Shown here: positions 50,391-57,575 of the stretch, in pieces
How positions within the stretch are numbered: position 1 is the first letter of the stretch
Layout of the letters: every line of letters starts with the position of its first letter
Origin: a virus
IMG/VR virus record: IMGVR_UViG_3300046170_000277
Coordinates: 1-59,242 of that record
Direction: 5' to 3' (one strand)
DNA length: 59,242 nt
Notes under the pieces: model-generated
Databases searched by the model: none
What the model was told of the DNA's origin: nothing
The model's input: the letters and a program-made list of their open reading frames with translations, nothing else
Translations under genes and position numbers: made by a program

Positions 50391-50819
50391 ATGATTGGAT
50401 ATATTATTGGAAATGGGAATGCGGTGGTTTTACAAAAGAACCCTTGGCGTGACGAGTATTTGATTCCAGAAGATGTGACATTGGAAAAACCTCCTTCATT
50501 TGATGAGGCAAAAGAAACGGTTTCTTTTGCGGATGGGCAATGGAATGTTGCTGAAATCGTAGAGGAAGAAAATTGGCAACCTAACAACAACATCGACCCA
50601 ATGGAGAACTTCCGAATGGAAAGAGATGCCCTTTTGAAGCAATGTGATTTTAGAGTGCTGCCTGACTATGCAGGATCAGATCAGGAAGCATGGAAATCCT
50701 ATCGTCAAAAGTTGCGTGACATGCCAGCACAGATTGAATCTGGGACTTTGCCTAAACCTACTTTAGATGCAAATAATCTCCCAACAGAATATCCTAAGTG
50801 GCCCACACTTCCATCATGA
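50391..50819 (+). CDS. Tail fibre assembly chaperone-like protein
   Basis: A 142-residue protein. RDALLKQCDFRVLPDYAGSDQEAWKSYRQKLRDMPAQIESG and a final PKWPTLPS fit the tail-fibre assembly/DUF4376-type pattern (RDxLLxxCDWTxLPDxxxxxxxxWxxYRQxLRDIPxQ ... WPxxP). Follows the collar fibre as its chaperone would. Confidence 0.82.
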   Translation: MIGYIIGNGNAVVLQKNPWRDEYLIPEDVTLEKPPSFDEAKETVSFADGQWNVAEIVEEENWQPNNNIDPMENFRMERDALLKQCDFRVLPDYAGSDQEAWKSYRQKLRDMPAQIESGTLPKPTLDANNLPTEYPKWPTLPS

Positions 50820-51127
50820 CCAACACTTTTTTCTGGATTGTGTTGGCTTTGCAACCTGGCGAATTTCCAAGCATTCAGATCAATAATTTCATGTCAAGCT
50901 GTGGCATGAGTGTGCGAACAGAATTGATGAAAAGTGGCTGGCCACAGTATCCTGCAACACTGCAAGCAGTTCAGCAGTGTTCATGTGTACTGGACAAGAT
51001 CAGAACAGACCACAGTCATCATGAATATGTGTACTTGAAACCTGCTGAACAGAAAAAGCTTTCACTAAAATATGCTTATGAATGCGTAGGCTTAGAAAAA
51101 AAGCAGGAGAATACAGAACCAATCTGA
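50816..51127 (+). CDS. Hypothetical protein
   Basis: A 103-residue protein from ATG 50816 (ATGA overlap). N-terminal FFWIVLALQPGEFPSIQINNFMSSCGMSVRTELMKSGWPQYPATLQAVQQCSCVLDKIRTDHSH; a weak signal peptide is possible and three cysteines follow. No family recognised. Confidence 0.6.
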   Translation: MTNTFFWIVLALQPGEFPSIQINNFMSSCGMSVRTELMKSGWPQYPATLQAVQQCSCVLDKIRTDHSHHEYVYLKPAEQKKLSLKYAYECVGLEKKQENTEPI

Positions 51128-51172
51128 CTTTGTTACCTGGGGCACTTTATAAACTGGAATCTAAGAGGCTAA

Positions 51173-51703
51173 ATGGATCCAAATTCCATGATTCCACAAA
51201 CTGGAGAAGTTGCCATGCAAGGTACTGAAATCATTAGTGTTTTTGCAGATCTAGGGGGCACCTTGGGTGCCTTGGGGTTTGCCAGTTGGTTGTGTGTGTA
51301 TTTGCTGAAGATGCACGATTCAGAACGCCAGGAAATGAGGAAGGCATTCACGTCAGAGCGTGCCAGGGTGCAGGAAGAACGTGAAAAAGAACGTACTGAA
51401 TTTGCAGCAGAGCGTCAGCTACATTTGTCAAAAGATTCAGACAATGATGCAGCCATGCGTCAGAGCCTGGAGAAGTCACAAGAGCAGTTGCTTTCAGTAG
51501 TTGCAGCAAACCAGCAGCAGATGAAAGAACTTGGTGACATCATGAAGCAGCATTCAACAGATCTGAAGGCACTGATGCTGGAAATCAAGATGGCCATCCA
51601 CACAAGCTTTGAAAAGATTGAAGACAAGTGGGATGGGGCAGACAGACGGGGAAACGAGGAAAGGCGGACATCATCCACGTCACGTTCCAGAAAACAGGCA
51701 TAA
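51173..51703 (+). CDS. Membrane-anchored coiled-coil protein, lysis region
   Basis: A 176-residue protein with one membrane span (ISVFADLGGTLGALGFASWLCVYLL, about residues 20-45), then a long charged coiled coil (RKAFTSERARVQEEREKERTEFAAERQLH ... EQLLSVVAANQQQMKELGDIMKQHSTDLKALML), and an Arg-rich tail. The layout is that of an inner-membrane spanin-like (Rz-type) or phage holin-associated protein; the coiled coil would reach the periplasm. By position it is part of the lysis cassette. Confidence 0.6.
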   Translation: MDPNSMIPQTGEVAMQGTEIISVFADLGGTLGALGFASWLCVYLLKMHDSERQEMRKAFTSERARVQEEREKERTEFAAERQLHLSKDSDNDAAMRQSLEKSQEQLLSVVAANQQQMKELGDIMKQHSTDLKALMLEIKMAIHTSFEKIEDKWDGADRRGNEERRTSSTSRSRKQA

Positions 51704-51740
51704 TTCTTTGAACATTAAATATTTCACATCATGGGAATAG

Positions 51741-51911
51741 ATGGAAGACAGAAGGGGTAATCCTGGCAGAAGAAGAAGTGATCCAAGTGCTGAAAGGTTG
51801 GTGGATTTAGTCACCCAAGTTCTTGGATCCTTAGAGGGTATTGCTTTGGCTATTGGTGAAGTCAGAAAAGAAATAGCAGAGCAAAACAAGCGGACTGATG
51901 GGGGGCATTAG
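51741..51911 (+). CDS. Small hypothetical protein
   Basis: A 56-residue protein: MEDRRGNPGRRRSDPSAERLVDLVTQVLGSLEGIALAIGEVRKEIAEQNK. Basic start, then a helix. No family recognised. TTCACATCATGGGAATAG precedes it and recurs before the endolysin as TTCACATCATGGATATAG. Confidence 0.55.
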   Translation: MEDRRGNPGRRRSDPSAERLVDLVTQVLGSLEGIALAIGEVRKEIAEQNKRTDGGH

Positions 51912-51961
51912 TTCATGTTTTTTTCATGGGGCATTTTTCAAACTCCACCTGGAGCAATTAA

Positions 51962-52324
51962 ATGACAGTGAAATCTTTTGATTTTGAAATAGTGCAGCAG
52001 CAAACCCATGACCTGGAAGTTGAATTCTATGATGCAGACAATCTGCCCAGAGCACTAACAGGGTTTGACTTTAAGCTGGACGCAAAGATAAATCCCAACT
52101 CACCAGAAACTGTGTTCAGCCTGACCAGTTCATCTGGCCAGATTGCTATTGATGGAACGGACACACACAAGCTTCATCTGTTGATAGATCACAGCATGTC
52201 CAAGCAGTTAAGCTTCACCAAAGCCTACTATGATCTGATCCTGTTTGACTCAGGAAAAACCACAGTGGAAGTGATCATGAGTGGCACCGTGACGTTGTCC
52301 AAGACCATCACACGTCTTCCATAA
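51962..52324 (+). CDS. Phage structural-like protein, beta-rich
   Basis: A 120-residue beta-rich protein: KSFDFEIVQQQTHDLEVEFYDADNLPRALTGFDFKLDAKINPNSPETVFSLTSSSGQIAIDGTDTHKLHLLIDHSMSKQLSFTKAYYDLILFDSGKTTVEVIMSGTVTLSKTITRLP. Its form (YDLxLxxxxGxxxxLLxGxVxxxxxIT) is seen in small Ig-like phage proteins related to BppU N-domains or fibre accessory proteins. Odd place inside the lysis region. Confidence 0.65.
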   Translation: MTVKSFDFEIVQQQTHDLEVEFYDADNLPRALTGFDFKLDAKINPNSPETVFSLTSSSGQIAIDGTDTHKLHLLIDHSMSKQLSFTKAYYDLILFDSGKTTVEVIMSGTVTLSKTITRLP

Positions 52325-52335
52325 AAACCAAGGAT

Positions 52336-52356
52336 CCTGGGCTTTCTTGGCCCAGG
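52336..52356 (+). other. Hairpin between 51962 gene and endolysin
   Basis: CCTGGGC-N7-GCCCAGG, a perfect 7-bp stem 12 nt after the stop. No U-tract, so a processing or stability hairpin rather than a clear terminator. Confidence 0.6.
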
Positions 52357-52379
52357 TATTCACATCATGGATATAGATC

Positions 52380-52754
52380 ATGGCAATTGTGGAATCATCA
52401 GAACATTTTTCCAGGGATGAATTGGCCTGCAGACACACAGATATTTGCTTGATGGAAGAATCTTTCCTTCAGAAGCTTGAAGCTATTCGTGAAGAATATG
52501 GAAAGCCCATGCGAATCACCAGTGCGTTCAGAGATGAAACCCATCCAGCCCAGGCCAGAAAATCCAACCCCAAAATGGGCTACCATACAAAGGGAAGAGC
52601 AGTGGATGTGCTGATCAGAGGAACTGATGCAGTGATCCTGCTGGAGATTGCTTTGAAGCATGGAATGCGTGGCATTGGAATCAATCAAAAAGGTGGATCT
52701 GGGCGTTTTCTTCATTTCGATGACCGTGACGAATATATGATTTGGAGTTACTAA
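52380..52754 (+). CDS. Endolysin, peptidase M15 family
   Basis: A 124-residue D-Ala-D-Ala-type zinc peptidase that cuts peptidoglycan cross-bridges. Motifs: FSRDELACRHTDIC, IREEYGKPMRITSAFRDETHP, the metal/active-site HTKGRAVDV (His-x6-Asp), GMRGIGI, and FLHFDD for the third ligand His. Length is normal for the short M15-type endolysins. No signal peptide, so it depends on a holin. Confidence 0.88.
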   Translation: MAIVESSEHFSRDELACRHTDICLMEESFLQKLEAIREEYGKPMRITSAFRDETHPAQARKSNPKMGYHTKGRAVDVLIRGTDAVILLEIALKHGMRGIGINQKGGSGRFLHFDDRDEYMIWSY

Positions 52755-52825
52755 TGGTCACAATAGTCACAATCATTTATGTGGCTGCTGTTGCGTGGCC
52801 ATTCGTGTACTGGATGACCAACTGA
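52754..52825 (+). CDS. 23-residue single-span membrane peptide
   Basis: ATG overlaps the endolysin stop. MVTIVTIIYVAAVAWPFVYWMTN is one membrane helix. Its stop overlaps the next ATG, so three short frames run without gaps after the endolysin. Confidence 0.55.
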   Translation: MVTIVTIIYVAAVAWPFVYWMTN

Positions 52826-52926
52826 TGCTGGTGTTTTGGTATCTGTATTTTGCTCTCATAGTTTGGGCAGGAACTACAGACACAATCATTTCACAGCCAG
52901 TTCAGTGTGGTCTGTATAATTGCTGA
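52825..52926 (+). CDS. 33-residue membrane peptide
   Basis: TGATG overlap. A hydrophobic start (MLVFWYLYFALIVWAGTTD) followed by a polar tail with two Cys. Might be a tiny secreted or holin-type peptide. Tentative. Confidence 0.5.
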   Translation: MLVFWYLYFALIVWAGTTDTIISQPVQCGLYNC

Positions 52927-52951
52927 AACGAGGACAACCGAATGGGGCAGA

Positions 52952-53254
52952 ATGAAAACTTGGATTATACTTTTGGCAGGTTTGCTGGTTGGCTGTTCTG
53001 ATGGTGGAGGAACTAAAGACACAGAAAAGTCACCACCCATCAACATCAACATTTCCAACGTCAATGGGAATGAAATTGAAGTCAGGTTGAGTAGTAAGGA
53101 AGCAGGGGATAATGTGACAGTCACCACCACAGTCACACAGTCAGACAATGAAACAGAAGTCGAGTGCACTGTCTTGAGCAGTGACAATGGCTCTGACAAT
53201 GTGACCTGTCCAGACAATGTAACAGCAGGGCTGAAACTATGGTTGGACTACTAA
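52952..53254 (+). CDS. Lipoprotein of the lysis region
   Basis: A 100-residue protein from ATG 52952. Signal and lipobox MKTWIILLAGLLVGCSDGGG, cleavage before Cys15. The mature part is Asn/Thr/Asp-rich with DNxT repeats (GDNVTVTTTVTQSDNETEVECTVLSSDNGSDNVTC). It could be the outer-membrane spanin partner of the coiled-coil protein at 51173, or a superinfection-exclusion lipoprotein. Confidence 0.65.
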   Translation: MKTWIILLAGLLVGCSDGGGTKDTEKSPPININISNVNGNEIEVRLSSKEAGDNVTVTTTVTQSDNETEVECTVLSSDNGSDNVTCPDNVTAGLKLWLDY

Positions 53255-53616
53255 CACCACTGATCAGTTTGGCCACAACATGGTTTGATGGTCAGCAAAA
53301 AAAGAGTGAAGCCAAAGTCCAGGCTGAAGTAGCACTCAAACAGGCTGAAGCTGAAGTGTTCAAGCGGAAGGCAACATCAGAAGCTGATTGGGATCTGGAA
53401 GCCATGCGTGGTTCCCAGGGTAGTTGGAAAGACGAAGTGCTCCTGGTTGTTTTTCTGGTGCCATTTTTAGCCAGTTTCATTGGGCCACTTCAGCCTTATG
53501 TTGTGGCTGGTTTTGGAATCCTGGCAGACACACCAGAATGGTACAGATATTCTCTGGGAGTGATGGTTGCAGCCAGCTTTGGGGTCAGGAATTTCATGAA
53601 GGTGATGAAGAGGTAA
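53239..53616 (+). CDS. Holin, 3TM-holin-like
   Basis: A 125-residue membrane protein. A helical N-terminus (QQKKSEAKVQAEVALKQAEAEVFKRKATSEADWD) precedes WKDEVLLVVFLVPFLASFIGPLQPYVVAGFGILADTPEWYRYSLGVMVAASFGVRNFM, which fits the holin-of-3TMs family (WKDExLxLxxxxPxxxxFxP ... PxWYxxxLxxxxAxSFGxR). Such holins form pores that release the endolysin. Start ATG 53239 overlaps the lipoprotein by 16 nt. Confidence 0.8.
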   Translation: MVGLLTPLISLATTWFDGQQKKSEAKVQAEVALKQAEAEVFKRKATSEADWDLEAMRGSQGSWKDEVLLVVFLVPFLASFIGPLQPYVVAGFGILADTPEWYRYSLGVMVAASFGVRNFMKVMKR

Positions 53617-53617
53617 C

Positions 53618-54031
53618 ATGGCAACAGCAGCAGCAACCAAAAACAAGCCAGCCTTGTGGAAGCGGATTGTTGCACAGGTTAAGTCAGAGAATACTGCAGG
53701 CACTGGAAGTGGTCGCTGGAGTGCCAGGAAAGCACAGTTGGCAGTGGCCAGATACAAAAAAGCAGGCGGATCCTACAAGGGCCGCAAAAGTGGAAAAAAC
53801 TCTTTAAGTAGATGGTCAAAACAGAAATGGAGAACTTCAGACGGTTCACCATCCAGATCAAAGGGCAAAGCCACCAAACGCTACTTACCAGACAAAGCCT
53901 GGAAGTCGATGTCCGCTTCAGAGAAGCGTTCAGCTAACAGATCCAAGGCTGCTGGTGATCGCAAAGGCAAGGCTGTGGTCAGCCTACCAAAGAAGCTGAA
54001 GAAGAAGGTGGCAAGACATCGAAAAGGCTGA
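53618..54031 (+). CDS. DUF5872 basic protein
   Basis: A 137-residue, very basic protein: KPALWKRIVAQVKSENTAGTGSGRWSARKAQLAVARYKKAGGSYKGRKSGKNSLSRWSKQKWRTSDG, later RYLPDKAWKSMSASEKRSANRSKAAGDRKGK and VSLPKKLKKKVARHR. This is the DUF5872 pattern (KPxLWxRIVAxVKxGxxGGxxGxWSARKAQLAVxxYKxxGGxYxGxKSxxNSLxKWxxExWRTxDGKPS), seen in aquatic phages and large viruses. Function unknown; a DNA-binding or packaging role is plausible. Last rightward gene. Confidence 0.85.
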   Translation: MATAAATKNKPALWKRIVAQVKSENTAGTGSGRWSARKAQLAVARYKKAGGSYKGRKSGKNSLSRWSKQKWRTSDGSPSRSKGKATKRYLPDKAWKSMSASEKRSANRSKAAGDRKGKAVVSLPKKLKKKVARHRKG

Positions 54032-54085
54032 ATGGAAGTTAGTGGAAGGGCTGTGGTGTTCTGGGCTTGGGGCGTTAAATGCTCA

Positions 54086-54126
54086 GAAGGCACGTCAGCA
54101 GCCTTTTTCCACTGACAGGTGCCTTC
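54086..54126. terminator. Bidirectional-type hairpin between convergent blocks
   Basis: GAAGGCAC-GTCAG and its complement CTGAC-AGGTGCCTTC form a long stem (13-14 bp with one bulge) around CAGCCTTTTTCCA. It lies between the ends of the convergent genes at 53618 and 54157. U-tracts are weak, so termination may rely on the strength of the stem. Confidence 0.6.
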
Positions 54127-54156
54127 AATTGATCTTCAGAAGAAATCCTGCTGAAG

Positions 54157-54387
54157 CTAGTTCTGAATGATCAAATCCTCCCATTTGAATCTGGTGCTAC
54201 AGCCAGGAAGTTCATCATCCAAATTTTTTCTGATACTCATTGGCAACTGGCGCATGGCTTGATTTTGAACTGTCTTGATCAGCTTGCCCTTGCTTGAATT
54301 CTGCAGCAAATTTTCCTCCACTTCCACATCCACCAGCACACTGGTCTGTTTCACCATTTCCACTGGAACACGTACCTGGATTTTCAA
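54157..54387 (-). CDS. Small hypothetical protein
   Basis: A 76-residue protein from TTG 54387, behind a strong GGGAGG 4 nt upstream and overlapping the H-N-H stop (TTGA). KIQVRVPVEMVKQTSVLVDVEVEENLLQNSSKGKLIKTVQNQAMRQLPMSIRKNLDDELPG; a beta-hairpin and helix pattern. The frame is open further upstream (54438) but without an equal Shine-Dalgarno. No family recognised. Confidence 0.65.
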   Translation of the reverse strand: MKIQVRVPVEMVKQTSVLVDVEVEENLLQNSSKGKLIKTVQNQAMRQLPMSIRKNLDDELPGCSTRFKWEDLIIQN

Positions 54388-54905
54388 GCGGCCTCCCTGG
54401 TTCTGCGATTGTTGTTTTGCGTCTTTGCATCTGCCCACCTGAGATTTCCTGGTTCATAGTTTCCATCATTGTTGATGCGGTCTAATGAATGGCCATCTGG
54501 TCTTGGGCCAAGCTTGGTTTCTATCCATGTGACAAAGGCTTCTGCATCATTGAACCACGCAGGATCCATTTGAATGCCACGTCCACCATAGTCTTTGAAG
54601 CGTTTGTGATTTGGGTTGGTGGTTATTTGTTTGATCCGATTCCAGATTGAGTACAAACGGTGATATGCTAGGCCATGCTTTGTGGCATACTGCTGACCTT
54701 TATGCCTTTCAGAAGTGAGTTCACGTTGTAAGCAGCCACAGCTTTGAGTTTTGCCACTTCTAAGAAGCCTTCCATCTACAACTTTCATGGTTCCACAATC
54801 ACACTGGCAAAGCCATTTAGCCATACCACGTTTGCTGTTTTCGGCACGTTCCAGAACCACCAATCTGGTGAAGAGTTTTCCAGTTAAGTCTTTTAATGCG
54901 CTCAT
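54384..54905 (-). CDS. HNH/AP2-type homing endonuclease
   Basis: A 173-residue protein from ATG 54905. N-terminal CxC-x(n)-CGC zinc cluster (LCQCDCGTMKVVDGRLLRSGKTQSCGCLQRE), then HGLAYHRLYSIWNRIKQI, YGGRGIQMDPAWFNDAEAFVTWIETKLGPRPDGHSLDRINNDGNYEPGNLRWADAKTQNNNRR, the standard phage HNH homing enzyme. The frame runs open 228 nt upstream and encodes a Cys-rich stretch without a clear start; the gap 54906..55143 holds nothing else recognisable. Likely a selfish gene. Confidence 0.88.
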   Translation of the reverse strand: MSALKDLTGKLFTRLVVLERAENSKRGMAKWLCQCDCGTMKVVDGRLLRSGKTQSCGCLQRELTSERHKGQQYATKHGLAYHRLYSIWNRIKQITTNPNHKRFKDYGGRGIQMDPAWFNDAEAFVTWIETKLGPRPDGHSLDRINNDGNYEPGNLRWADAKTQNNNRRTREAA

Positions 54906-55143
54906 AATTTCAGAAGTAGTTTTGGGTGGGGTAGAAGCAGGACAGCTTGGAAGACGTAGGCAGAAGTGGATGTCACAACATAAACACCCACAAAATCTTC
55001 TGTATTGCTTTGGCACAACATGGGTTCCAGATGGCCGATAGCTTGACATCTGGCAGATAAAAAAGCCTTGGCCCTGCTTCCTATCAACCACACCAGGGAT
55101 TACTGTCAAAAAGAAATGCAGTGATGTGGTCAATTCCTGGTAT

Positions 55144-55596
55144 TCAGATGGTGACTGGTGTGGATCCTTCTGGCACTTCTGCCACTTCTGGGTCAGATGG
55201 TGCTTTCAGATCCAGGGTGGCTTGTGCTTCAGCTTCAGCCTGTTGTTTCTTGGCAATTTCAGTGGCTTCTTCCATAGCTTCTTCAATCACTTCTGGTGTG
55301 ACAGGTTCTGGCTCTGGTTTGGTTTCCACCACGTTCCATGATTGGATCAGTTGTCCAGCCAGTTCTGTGGTGCAGTCCAGAAGCACTTTGTTGTCATTGC
55401 CATTCTTGAAGCCAACCATGATTTGAAGCCTTTGAATGCCATTGCCCAGATCTTCAGAATCCACCACAGGATGGTTCTTTTCTGGGTTCACCAGCTTGGG
55501 TGCATGTTGAAGGGAAAGCCCTTTCTTCTCCAGTTGTGCTTCATGGGCTGCTTCCAGTGCCAGCAGCAGGTTTTCAGTGTTGATGGTTTTGGTCAT
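55144..55596 (-). CDS. Hypothetical protein with Glu/Ala-rich tail
   Basis: A 150-residue protein from ATG 55596 behind AAGGATCCAA. N-terminal ENLLLALEAAHEAQLEKKGLSLQHAPKLVNPEK, central strand-rich GIQRLQIMVGFKNGNDNKVLLDCTTELAGQLIQSW, and a low-complexity tail EPEPVTPEVIEEAMEEATEIAKKQQAEAEAQATLDL. No family recognised; could be an SSB-like or accessory replication protein but there is no motif to prove it. Confidence 0.65.
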   Translation of the reverse strand: MTKTINTENLLLALEAAHEAQLEKKGLSLQHAPKLVNPEKNHPVVDSEDLGNGIQRLQIMVGFKNGNDNKVLLDCTTELAGQLIQSWNVVETKPEPEPVTPEVIEEAMEEATEIAKKQQAEAEAQATLDLKAPSDPEVAEVPEGSTPVTI

Positions 55597-55606
55597 TTGG
55601 ATCCTT

Positions 55607-56074
55607 TCACCAAGTTTGTGGATCTGGCTGGTCAAAGTTGAACCACCAGCCAATCAGATTCTCATCCATGTCATGCCATCCAGCCCAATGTGGCTTCCCA
55701 AAACGGTAGCCATCTGGCTTGTTGGGACTGTTGTCAATCACATCCATCATTTCATCAAACAGAAAAAGGCATTCATCATTGTATTCTTCACCTTCCCTGG
55801 CCCAGAAAAGATGATCATGATTCTGGAAAGCTTCCACAGGCACAGGAAAATCATCAGCCTTGATCAACTGAGCCAGTGCCATTGGATGGCAGAACAGCAT
55901 TTCCTTCAGCAGTGCTGTGAAAACTGTGTAGGCTGAATCTGTTTGGAAGGTGCAGATGATTTTGTTTTCCAGCCCAGAATCCAGATCCAAGTGCTTCATG
56001 ATATTGCTCTGATGAGCCAGGAAGTCATCCCTGTGGTGCAAGTAAATCTGCAGACCTTTCGTGAATTCTAACAT
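55607..56074 (-). CDS. Hypothetical protein
   Basis: A 155-residue protein. YLHHRDDFLAHQSNIMKHLDLDSGLENKIICTFQTDSAYTVFTALLKEMLFCHPMALAQLI, later DECLFLFDEMMDVIDNSPNKPDGYRFGKPHWAGWHDMDENLIGWWFNF. The end is Trp-rich and acidic. No known motif. Overlaps the next upstream gene by 7 nt. Confidence 0.65.
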   Translation of the reverse strand: MLEFTKGLQIYLHHRDDFLAHQSNIMKHLDLDSGLENKIICTFQTDSAYTVFTALLKEMLFCHPMALAQLIKADDFPVPVEAFQNHDHLFWAREGEEYNDECLFLFDEMMDVIDNSPNKPDGYRFGKPHWAGWHDMDENLIGWWFNFDQPDPQTW

Positions 56075-56502
56075 GCTACTTCCAGGGCTAGTGATGGCTG
56101 AATTTCTTCCACCTGGAAGCAGTCTTTCAGCATTGCTTCAACAGTGGTGATGGGTCGAAGTCTGGAATCAAAACACAGCTTGTATCCACGCACCTGGAGC
56201 AGTCCACGCAATCCTTCCCAGGATGTTCTGCGTATTCTGCGTTTTACTTTCTTGAAGTTCTGGAAGACATCTTCAGCAGTGATTTGCCAAGCACCTTGAT
56301 GATAAATCAGCAGTGCGTTGTTTGATGGTGGCCAGGATGTTCTTCTGAGTTCCAGCCTGGGTTCTTTGCGTTGTCGATCACCCAAAGAAATCACCAACTT
56401 CTTTCCACCCTTCCGTAGAGTATGGCCAGCTTCACGCTCTATCTGCCACATCAATCTGGCCAACAGATCCACGTTCAGCCAGATCCTTTTGTTTGGTTCC
56501 AC
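56068..56502 (-). CDS. Basic hypothetical protein
   Basis: A 144-residue basic protein: NKRIWLNVDLLARLMWQIEREAGHTLRKGGKKLVISLGDRQRKEPRLELRRTSWPPSNNALLIYHQG, AEDVFQNFKKVKRRIRRTSWEGLRGLLQVRGYKL. It may bind nucleic acid. Leader AACCCAAACC with TTGGAG before the ATG. Confidence 0.65.
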   Translation of the reverse strand: MEPNKRIWLNVDLLARLMWQIEREAGHTLRKGGKKLVISLGDRQRKEPRLELRRTSWPPSNNALLIYHQGAWQITAEDVFQNFKKVKRRIRRTSWEGLRGLLQVRGYKLCFDSRLRPITTVEAMLKDCFQVEEIQPSLALEVAC

Positions 56503-56523
56503 ATGTTCTCCAATGGTTTGGGT

Positions 56524-56748
56524 TTAGTACACAAACCAGATGAAGCGTTCACCCACTTCAAAGGTTGTGCAGGCATCACATGGTTGACGTGATGCTTTCA
56601 ATGCCCTGGCACTGTCAGCAGATTCCAGGGCACCAAGTAAATTGATTCTCTTCAGTCCACTTTTAATGTTCCTGTCAGCCGATTGCCCACCAGATTGTGC
56701 GTGGTGGCAGGCTTTGCACAGCAACAGGTGCTGCTTGACTTTCAGCAT
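56524..56748 (-). CDS. Zinc-finger protein, start uncertain
   Basis: A 74-residue frame from ATG 56748 with LCKACHHAQSGG near the start and PCDACTTF near the end. The frame is open upstream of this ATG and encodes PCANCCNLF, which would give a third Cys pair. A better start, MKRSAA at ATG 56788..56790, lies in another frame and joins CANCC if one C is surplus (minus strand), so a shift like those in other genes is possible. Confidence 0.6.
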   Translation of the reverse strand: MLKVKQHLLLCKACHHAQSGGQSADRNIKSGLKRINLLGALESADSARALKASRQPCDACTTFEVGERFIWFVY

Positions 56749-56996
56749 AAATAGGTTGCAGCAATTGGCGCATGGCAGCAGAACGCTTCATGTTCCAGTT
56801 TTGTTTTGCTCTCCAATGGTTAGAAATCTTTCTTGGTATAATAGTCATCCAATGACTCCAGTGAAGGTTTGGGTTAGTTGTCTATCCACTTCATGTGAAT
56901 AAAGACCGTGAACGTGACAGTGGGGAGTTGAGAAAACCACTGCATTGTTTCGCCACCACCTGGATTGGGAGGGAGAAACCAAAGGGAGAAGTCATG
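56749..56996. other. Gap upstream of 56524 gene
   Basis: Contains a leftward leader with AACCCAAACC near 56866..56875 and two GGAG sites. A minimal frame TATAAT-like TTGGTATAATAG at 56833..56844 on the plus strand could be a rightward -10, but no rightward gene follows. The rest (56880..56996) shows no gene of note. Confidence 0.4.
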
Positions 56997-57197
56997 TCAG
57001 AAGGGCAACTTCTGATTCATGAATTGGGTGAAAGTCCAGGTGGTAGTTCTCACGGTCTTCAGTGCCTGCACTCTGAGGTTCTCTGACTTGCCCAGATGAA
57101 GAACTAGCAAGCCATCTTCCACCCAGACAACAGCCAGGGCTGGCTGCTCTATGGGTGACACAGTCTGAAGCAGACTATGCACTTCACGTGTATTCAT
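56997..57197 (-). CDS. Small hypothetical protein
   Basis: A 66-residue protein: NTREVHSLLQTVSPIEQPALAVVWVEDGLLVLHLGKSENLRVQALKTVRTTTWTFTQF. Starts one base after the previous stop. Compact alpha/beta pattern; no family recognised. Confidence 0.6.
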   Translation of the reverse strand: MNTREVHSLLQTVSPIEQPALAVVWVEDGLLVLHLGKSENLRVQALKTVRTTTWTFTQFMNQKLPF

Positions 57198-57198
57198 G

Positions 57199-57408
57199 TC
57201 AATCTGTTTCCACCAGATTCATCATCAGATTGTGCTGTTCACACATGTGATGAAGTTGATCCCAATCACCAATGACTCTGACTTTGGTGGTGTTGGTCTT
57301 TCTGTCCTGGGTGGCTTTGAGTGCTTGAAATCCATGAACACGTGATAGTGTCAGGATTGCCTGCCAATGCAGTTGGCCATGAATATGAAGCAGTTGCTGT
57401 GATTGCAT
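57199..57408 (-). CDS. Small hypothetical protein
   Basis: A 69-residue His/Gln-rich protein from ATG 57408 with AGGAAGATCACC upstream: QSQQLLHIHGQLHWQAILTLSRVHGFQALKATQDRK. The leader holds AACCCAAACC and a 9-bp stem GTGTGCTGG/CCAGCACAC (57437..57465). The usual 17-bp operator and -35 are not intact upstream of it. No family recognised. Confidence 0.6.
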   Translation of the reverse strand: MQSQQLLHIHGQLHWQAILTLSRVHGFQALKATQDRKTNTTKVRVIGDWDQLHHMCEQHNLMMNLVETD

Positions 57409-57436
57409 GGTGATCTTCCTGGTGGTGGTTTGGGTT

Positions 57437-57465
57437 GTGTGCTGGCCCTTAAAATCCCAGCACAC
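57437..57465 (-). other. Leader hairpin of 57199 gene
   Basis: GTGTGCTGG and CCAGCACAC form a perfect 9-bp stem with an 11-nt loop, at the same place as the mRNA-start hairpins behind operator-type promoters. A degenerate operator half (CACACTACTTGAAAG) adjoins it, but no matching -35 is seen. Confidence 0.6.
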
Positions 57466-57575
57466 TACTTGAAAGGTGGCGTTCCTCAACAACACCATTC
57501 AAGGTTCATCAAGAATAACAAATCAGTTCTGATCAATCAAGTCAAATTACTGATTTAATTATTCTTATCATGGTT

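Noticed and set aside
56833-56844. Rightward promoter at TTGGTATAATAG
   Set aside because: No -35 at the right distance and no rightward gene downstream.
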